This document shows, piece after piece, positions 58,101 to 64,000 of a stretch of 64,000 bases of DNA. Below the pieces are notes generated by a model. The model searched no databases. It was not told where the DNA came from and saw only the letters and a program-made list of their open reading frames with translations. This DNA is from Sorex araneus (taxonomy: Eukaryota > Chordata > Mammalia > Eulipotyphla > Soricidae): the NCBI RefSeq assembly GCF_027595985.1, contig NC_073302.1, positions 10,728,966 to 10,792,965 of the forward strand, given 5' to 3'. Numbering within the stretch: position 1 is the stretch's first letter; every line of letters starts with the position of its first letter. A program made the translations under genes and the position numbers.

Positions 58101-59590
58101 AGAAATATGAAGTGAAACAAGAAAAGCCTCTTCACAAGTGGTGCCGGGAAACCTGGATAGCTACTGCAAAAAAATGAACTCTGACATCTGTCTAATGCCA
58201 GGCATAGAAGTCAGATCAAAGTGGATTAAAGACCTCAGTATCAGACATGAATGTATAAGGTTCATAGAAGAAAATGTAGGCAGAACTCTCCATGACATTG
58301 AAGCTAAAAGCATCTTTAAGGATGAAACAGCACTGACCATGCAAGTGGAAGCAAACATAAACAAATGGGACTACATCAAACTAAGAAGCTTCTGCACTTC
58401 AAAAGAAACAGTGACCAAAATACAAAAAGAGCCCACAGAATGGGAAAGAATATTTACCAATACCCATCAGATAAGACATTAATATCCAGGATATACAAGA
58501 CACTAGTAGAATTGTATAAGATAAAACCTCCAACCTTATCAAAAAATAGGGAGAAGAAATGAACAAAAATTTCCTCAAAAAGAAATACAAATGGCCAAAA
58601 GATGCATGAAAAAATGCTGCACATAGATAGTCATCATGGAGATGCAAATCAAAACAACAATGAGAAAAACATGTCACACCACAGAGACTGGCACATATTC
58701 AAAAGAATAAAAACATCCTGTGCTGGCGTGGATGTGGGGGAAAAGGGACACTCTTTCACTACTGGTGGGAATGCAGACTGGTCCAAACTTTCTGAAAAAC
58801 AATATTGACAATCCTTCAAAAACCAGAAATTGAGCTGCCATATGACCCTGAAATACCAATTCTGGGAATATATCCTGATGATGCAAAAAAGCATAGTAGA
58901 AATGACATTTGTACCTATATATTCATTGCAACACTGTTCACAGTAGTCAAAATCTGGAAACCACCCAAGTGCCGTAGAGCAGATGACTGATTAAAGAAAC
59001 TTTGGTCCATCTGCACATGGAATACTATGCAGCTGTTAGGAGAGATTAAGTCATGAAATTTTCTTATAAGTGGATAGACATGGAGAGGATCATGCTAAGT
59101 GAAATGAGTCAGAAGAGAGGGACAGAGATAGAAGGTCTACACTCATTTGTCGAGTATAGATTAACATCACATGAGGCTGACACCCAAGGACAGTAGAAAC
59201 AAGGGACAGCAGGATTGTCCCATACTTGGAAGACTGCTTCATGAGCGGAGGGGAGAAGGGAGATGGAATAGAGAAGGAATCGCTAAAACATGATGGCTGG
59301 AGGAAACAGTTGGGATGGAGATGCATACTGAAAGTAGATAATGGACCAAACATAATGACCTCTCAGTGTCTGTGTTGCAAGCCATAATGCCCAAAAGTAG
59401 AGAGAGAGTATGGGGAAAATTGTCTACCATGGAGTCAGGGGGAGGATGAGAAAGGGGGGTATACCCGGGATATTGGTGATGGGGAACGTGCACTAGCGGA
59501 GGATGTGTGTTTGATCATTGTGAGATTGTAACCCAAACATGAAAGCTTGTAAGTATCTCATGGTGATTCAATAAAATTTTTAAAAAGGAG
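55127..59590 (+). mobile_element. L1 LINE of module M3, plus strand, with RTE insertion
   Basis: Begins in the ORF2 endonuclease domain ([17 protein letters not shown] in a decayed frame), passes the reverse transcriptase (frame 55710-56201 with [20 protein letters not shown]), is broken by the RTE insertion (56852-57764), and ends in a 3' UTR and A-rich tail at about 59590. Inverse of 24375-28835. Confidence 0.8.
56852..57764 (+). mobile_element. RTE-clade insertion, 5'-inverted, 11-bp TSD (copy M3)
   Basis: TAGGGAGAATT at 56841-56851 and 57765-57775 brackets 913 bases. The first ~45 (to about 56897) are the reverse complement of a SINE-like tail. From there the plus strand is RTE reverse transcriptase in broken frames: LLSNIYKLFTRVILNKIGRT, then CKKAGFRKGFSTIGRIHKVT (frame 56883-57170), decayed FADDIVPIIPNISQVAQML (about 57412-57465), and [20 protein letters not shown] then [20 protein letters not shown] (frame 57479-57895). 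The rest of the RTE (C-terminus) is missing between this piece and the tail. Motif order and wording are those of nematode RTE-1 elements as I recall them. Confidence 0.88.
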
Positions 59591-60903
59591 TTTCCAATTT
59601 ACCAAGCAATAACATGTCTAGGAATGCACACTGAGGGTCCAAAAACATACAACAGAAACACCATGTGCACTTCTATGGTAGTTACAATACAATTCAAAAT
59701 AGCCAGAATACAGAAATAACCTGAATTCCCAAAAACATACTACTGGATACAGAAACAGTGGTGGTACATGTACACAATGGGATACTGTGAATTGGTTAGA
59801 AAAAATGAAGTCATGAAACTTGAATATAAATTGATGGACATGCAAAGAATCGTGTTGCAACATGAGTCAGAAAGAGAGGGACAGAAGTCATGAAATTTCT
59901 TTATAAATGGATAGACATGGAGAGGATCATGCTCAGTGAAATGAGTCAGAAAGAGAGGGACAGACATAGAAGGACTGCACCCACTTATGGAGTATAGAAT
60001 AACAACACATGCGGCTGACACCCAAGGACAGTAGATACAAGGGCCAGGAGGATTGCCCCATAGCTGGAAGATTGTTTCATGAGCGGAGGGGAGAAGGCAG
60101 ATGGAATAGAGAAGGGATCACTAAGAAAATGATGGCTGGAGGAACCAGTTGGGATGGGATTGCATGCTGAAAGTAGATAATAGAACAAACATTATGACTT
60201 CTCAGTGCCTATGTTGAAAGCCGTAATGTGCAAAAGGTAGAGAGAGAGTATGTGGAATATTGTCTGCCATGGAGGCAGGGGGAAGGTGCGAATGCAGGGT
60301 TATTCCCAGGATATCAGTGGTGGGAAATGTGCACTGATAGAGGGATGGGTGTTTGATCATTGTGAGAATGTAACCCAAACATGAAAGCTTGTAACTATCT
60401 CATGGTGATTCAATAAAATTAAAAAAGAGAGGGACAGACATAGAATGACCGCATTCATTTGTGGAATACAGAAAATAAAGTAGTATGAGTCTAATATCTA
60501 AGGAAGGTGCAAACCGGGGCCAGGAGGACTGGTTAATGGTTGGAAGCTTGCCACAAGAGGGAGTGGTGGGACAAAAGGCAGTTAGGATAGAGAAAGGATC
60601 AGTATGACAATAATTGTTGAAAATGATCACTCTGAACAAGAATCAAAACTTCAAAAGTAGGTAAATGGACATAAATGATTGTCTTTCAATATCTGCATTG
60701 CAAAATATAACGCCCAAAAGGAAATAGAGTAGAAAAGACATAATAGAGAAGAAAAGTGCCTGACATAGAGGCATGCAGGGAGGGGGGTGGTATGGGGACA
60801 TCTGGCTGGAAAGTGAAATCTTGTGAAGGTGTGGGGATAGAACATTATAACATTGAATCATAAACAAATTTGCAACTGTGTATCTCACTGAGATTCAATT
60901 TTT
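59591..60903 (+). mobile_element. Old L1 fragment with nested L1 (B3)
   Basis: Inverse of 23060-24374; L1 ORF2 end and 3' UTR, ending near 60903 in TCTCACTGAGATTCAATTTT. Confidence 0.75.
59886..60425 (+). mobile_element. Truncated L1 3' end inserted in older L1 (B3)
   Basis: AGAGAGGGACAGA at 59873-59885 and 60426-60438 flanks it exactly; ends CAATAAAATT plus a short A run. Inverse of 23544-24083. Confidence 0.9.
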
Positions 60904-61797
60904 AAAAATGTAATTTGATATAATTAGTCATTCCACGAAATTTTCTCGACAGTCTTTGCTATACAAATAAAATAAAACAAAGATTTGAGCTAAGTGAAAT
61001 TCTTTCTCTCTATTATCGTCCTCTTTTCATGAAAACAACTGAAAGAAATAAAATAAATAGCATCAAATAAGAGGCATCAGTGCTGAGAACTCAGTGGACC
61101 TTCTCTCTGGACCAAACCAGCCACAATTGAGAACCTGGCATCCCAGTACTGCTCCTGATGTCTCCAGATAGTGCGACCTGATAGGGGGAGGGAGGGGGAA
61201 GTTAATTTTATAACTTCTGCCAAACTGCATTATTTTAGCAGGTATAATAAAGAAGTTTCTTTTACACTGAAGATCATTTTCACGTATCATAACAACTAGG
61301 GAAGGGGTAAGTTGAAGAAAGTACGTTGAAGGGAAACTTGAGAAGGATCATATACTTAGAACCTTTCTGAGCTGTATGGATGATGCTCCTATCTGCCTCT
61401 GATAAATAACGTGTGTTTGTATTGTTAACTAGGGTGAGGATATTATCTTGCTGATGATTTCCTGAATGTTGTGTCACATAGCTGTGCTGCTGTGTGAGGA
61501 CAGTGTAAGTAACTCAAAAGTTAACAAATGAAGAAAATGTTTATCAGTTGGCAGCTCCATTAATCACTATCAATTCTGACAATAGCAGTGACTAAGCTAT
61601 TGAGTGATCTTTTACTAATATATGCGAAGTTTATTAGCGCATTAGACATGTATTGTGCACCTGTGTTTGTGAGCTTGTATGATCTAATAAAACAGTAATA
61701 AAATATTTATAATGAAAGAAATCATTATCTTAAGCATACTTCCCTCAGCCTTGTTTCAAGGCTGAGAGAAGTTAATTTACTTATTTAAGGTCAACTA
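60904..61797. repeat. Module B3 with conserved hairpin
   Basis: Inverse of 22172-23059. The hairpin is at 61739-61771. No gene seen. Confidence 0.65.
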
Positions 61798-62163
61798 GTG
61801 GTGTCAGGTAGAGTCCCACAATCAGCCCTATCAGACCTGTGCATTGGAGTCATTGATGTTTGGAAACATCTCAGCCATTCCTGTGTTCAGAAGGCAAGAG
61901 CAGGCAGTTCCATTCCAGGGACCCTTGATACTTGCAAAACTCTCCGAGGTGGCCTGAGCAGCTCTGCTCAACCACCTCCCCAAGGACTAAATGGGCTGTG
62001 GCAATTAACTTTCTTTAACCAGGAGCTCAGGGACTTTGACTTATTCTTCTATGAGGTTTATAAAATGGTTTCTTTATTGACTTGTAGGTCAAGGACAGAC
62101 ACAGAAAGCTCAAGAGATTATGGGCTCACGGAAGTCTCCATCCCACTGTTTTGTTCCTCCTAA
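61798..62163 (+). other. Conserved open frame of unknown nature (B3)
   Basis: 121 codons, same length as 21806-22171 on the opposite strand, with about seven residue differences by eye. It starts with GTG. No function can be assigned. Confidence 0.35.
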
Positions 62164-62589
62164 GTACTGCAGATGCTGACAACATACAAACTGGATGAGA
62201 AGGCTCTTTACCGACCAAGAATGAAGATATCAGAGTGAGCAAATAATACTAGAGCAGAAAGTTCTGTCTCTGTGTGCATAGAAGGATGTACATGCATCCC
62301 ACGTGCATATGCTGTGTGATGATTTCTTGCTTGTGTAAAATGATAAGATGTGTGTTTCCTCAACAGGTGTCTGTATCTATGCGATATCTCTGATGATGCA
62401 GTAAGAGAAAACAGACATAGAGGGGCTTTAAGTTAGGATAAGAGATAAGATATTTGTCCTGCAGACACCTGGTTCAATTCCCAGCATGGTCTAATGGTTC
62501 TCAGACACCACCTTGAGGGACTCCTAGTCACAGAGCACATGATAAACTCTTAATTCCATAATTGTGGCTCAAAAACAAGATCTTCGTTT

Positions 62590-63025
62590 TTTCACTGAAC
62601 AATCATCAGATACATCACTAATATCCTCATTTCCATTCTTCCAATCACACTCCAGTATGCATATACAGAAGACACCTTTCTTCTCTCTTTCTCTCTCTCT
62701 ATCTTTCTCTCTTTCTCCCTCTTTCCTTTTGTGTATTATAGTTTACATACAAGTACTGAATAATTAGCATGTAGATCCCTTTTCCTTCTTTCAGCAATAT
62801 GTTCTTTCCACAGTGATCATTTCCAATTGTCATTGTCCTAGTGGTCACCTCTCTATCCTAAATGCCCTCTTCCTCCAACTTCTGGCAATTTTCCAACCAT
62901 GGACCAGTCTTTCTGACCCATATTTCTACTGTAAATGAGTCAGAAGGAAGGTACAGACACAAAGTGATTGCGGTCATTTTGCGATATATTAAACAGAGTG
63001 TGAGACTAATATTCAAAAAAAATTT
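62590..63025 (-). mobile_element. Short L1 with 5' inversion (B3)
   Basis: Minus-strand L1 3' UTR up to about 62932, then ~90 bases of the directly adjoining L1 segment in plus orientation (GAGTCAGAAGGAAGG at about 62937, to GAGACTAATATTC at about 63002-63014). The pyrimidine tract (62680-62730) is the expanded microsatellite. Confidence 0.7.
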
Positions 63026-64000
63026 AAAGAAATAGAGAGACTGGAAGAAAAGTCAAGATCTAAACAAAAGCTATAAATGAAACTACATGTTATATAAAGA
63101 TTCTTTTCCCTAAGGTCAGTGCACAAAGCATCAGAAATGTCCTAGGAAGCAAGTGCAGAGAACTCTGTGTGTGATTTGGACTATCATTACCAAATATATA
63201 CCTGCCCTTGAACAATCTCTTCCACATTCTCAACTTGTAAACAGGTATAAAAGTACAGCCATGAAAATACTGAGTCTGAGAGACACATAGGCTCACCAGC
63301 CAGGTGGAGAAATTTCCTGAGTTTACCCATGGTCAGCAGGGGGAGTTTTGAAATCCTAACTCGGTGCTGTGGAGATGTGTTATCTCTGCCTTCCTTTATG
63401 TCTCCTATGTTATCTCTGAATGTCATCGAAGATCTCTGTATTTATTAGTTATTAATGATGTCCAATCTGGGCAGCATATATCTGATGGTATCTGTGAGTA
63501 AATGGGACCCATCTTTATACCCACAGACACTTAGGAGTCCGTTAATAATGGCCACATTACTGCATTGAGCAGGCAGGATCGGATGCATTTCTTACTCTAG
63601 GTAAGTATGCAAACTTGTTCCTTTGATTCCAGTATCTCAAAGGTCAGAAATGGTCTAATGCACAGTTTGGACCTGCTATGTTTGTCTCTTATATTCAGTT
63701 TCCACTAGTAGAGAAAGAGTGACTTGGTCTTGATCACAATGTTATATTGAGATTTTTAAATTGAAAAGCATTCACTAATCATTAAGCACAGTGTTTAAAA
63801 TAATCAGTGTTCAGTCTCAGGACAGATTATAATAATCTTTCCTCAAAATAAATGTTTTTGTTATAAATCTCCAAATTCTGGAACAATACTTACAGAAGGC
63901 TTATCGAATAAACCTATCTAAACAGGTAATTCAACCTATTTGTGAACATGGTCTGATCCTCTTTTCCTGGGTGCAGGGCTACAATAATCAAAAGTTAAAT
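63026..64000. repeat. Module B3 outer part, runs off the window
   Basis: Direct copy of 31870-32870 and inverse of 19980-20930. Nothing coding. The next part of the module in B2 leads to OR2 about 1.06 kb further on. Confidence 0.75.

Noticed and set aside
1-64000. CRISPR array, operon, phage or plasmid features
   Set aside because: The regular repeats are dispersed retroelements; nothing prokaryotic is present.

Overview
The window is mammalian nuclear DNA and most probably comes from a shrew, with Sorex (e.g. the common shrew) as the best guess. The evidence is an L1 family at many ages, a tRNA-derived SINE family that I recognise as shrew-type, intact single-exon olfactory receptors, and fragments of an RTE reverse transcriptase of the kind known from parasitic nematodes, which I recall being reported in the common shrew genome (no search was possible here). 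There are no bacterial-type genes, no rRNA or tRNA genes and no CRISPR array. About three quarters of the sequence is LINE/SINE material.

Only three reading frames look like intact host-type genes. Two are olfactory receptor genes of family 1 (minus strand 17958-18902 and plus strand 33931-34875; 314 aa each, 18 amino-acid differences by eye). The third is a PRAME-family retrocopy (44974-45903). It lacks the central PRAME exon and carries a poly(A) signal, an A-tract and a 14-bp target-site duplication.

The window is a mosaic of a few duplicated modules, named here for reference. Module O (olfactory-receptor flank) occurs as O1 about 11931-19100 (with OR1), O2 about 33720-43165 in inverse orientation (with OR2), and O3 about 47870-50965, a partial copy without a receptor. 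Module B (low-repeat DNA with a conserved unidentified open frame and a hairpin) occurs as B1 about 19393-24374, B2 about 30524-33419 (inverse) and B3 about 59591-64000 (inverse of B1, running off the window). A remnant, B0, at 1-1364 has an internal 3-kb deletion. Module M (nested head-to-head L1s) occurs as M1 about 1300-6228, M2 about 24375-30523 (inverse) and M3 about 50985-59590.

Two large inverted repeats result: 11931-22260 against 30524-38492 (extending to about 43165), and about 19500-30523 against about 52265-64000. Insertions present in one copy and absent in another order the events. The L1 at 38493-42699 is shared by O1 and O2 but absent from O3. The L1 at 13586-15942 is only in O1. 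A 1.15-kb unclassified retroposon is in M1 and M3 but not M2. The RTE insertion is in all three M copies.

The most interesting signal is the RTE insertion. An internal piece of nematode-like reverse transcriptase lies inverted against a tail that matches the 3' end of the shrew SINE, and one 11-bp target-site duplication brackets the whole. This looks like a twin-primed RTE copy, and it suggests that the SINE family shares its 3' tail with, and was moved by, a horizontally acquired RTE. A second strong signal is the chimeric L1 at 6229-11930, whose two ends belong to different insertions; it probably marks an L1-L1 recombination that joined modules M and O.
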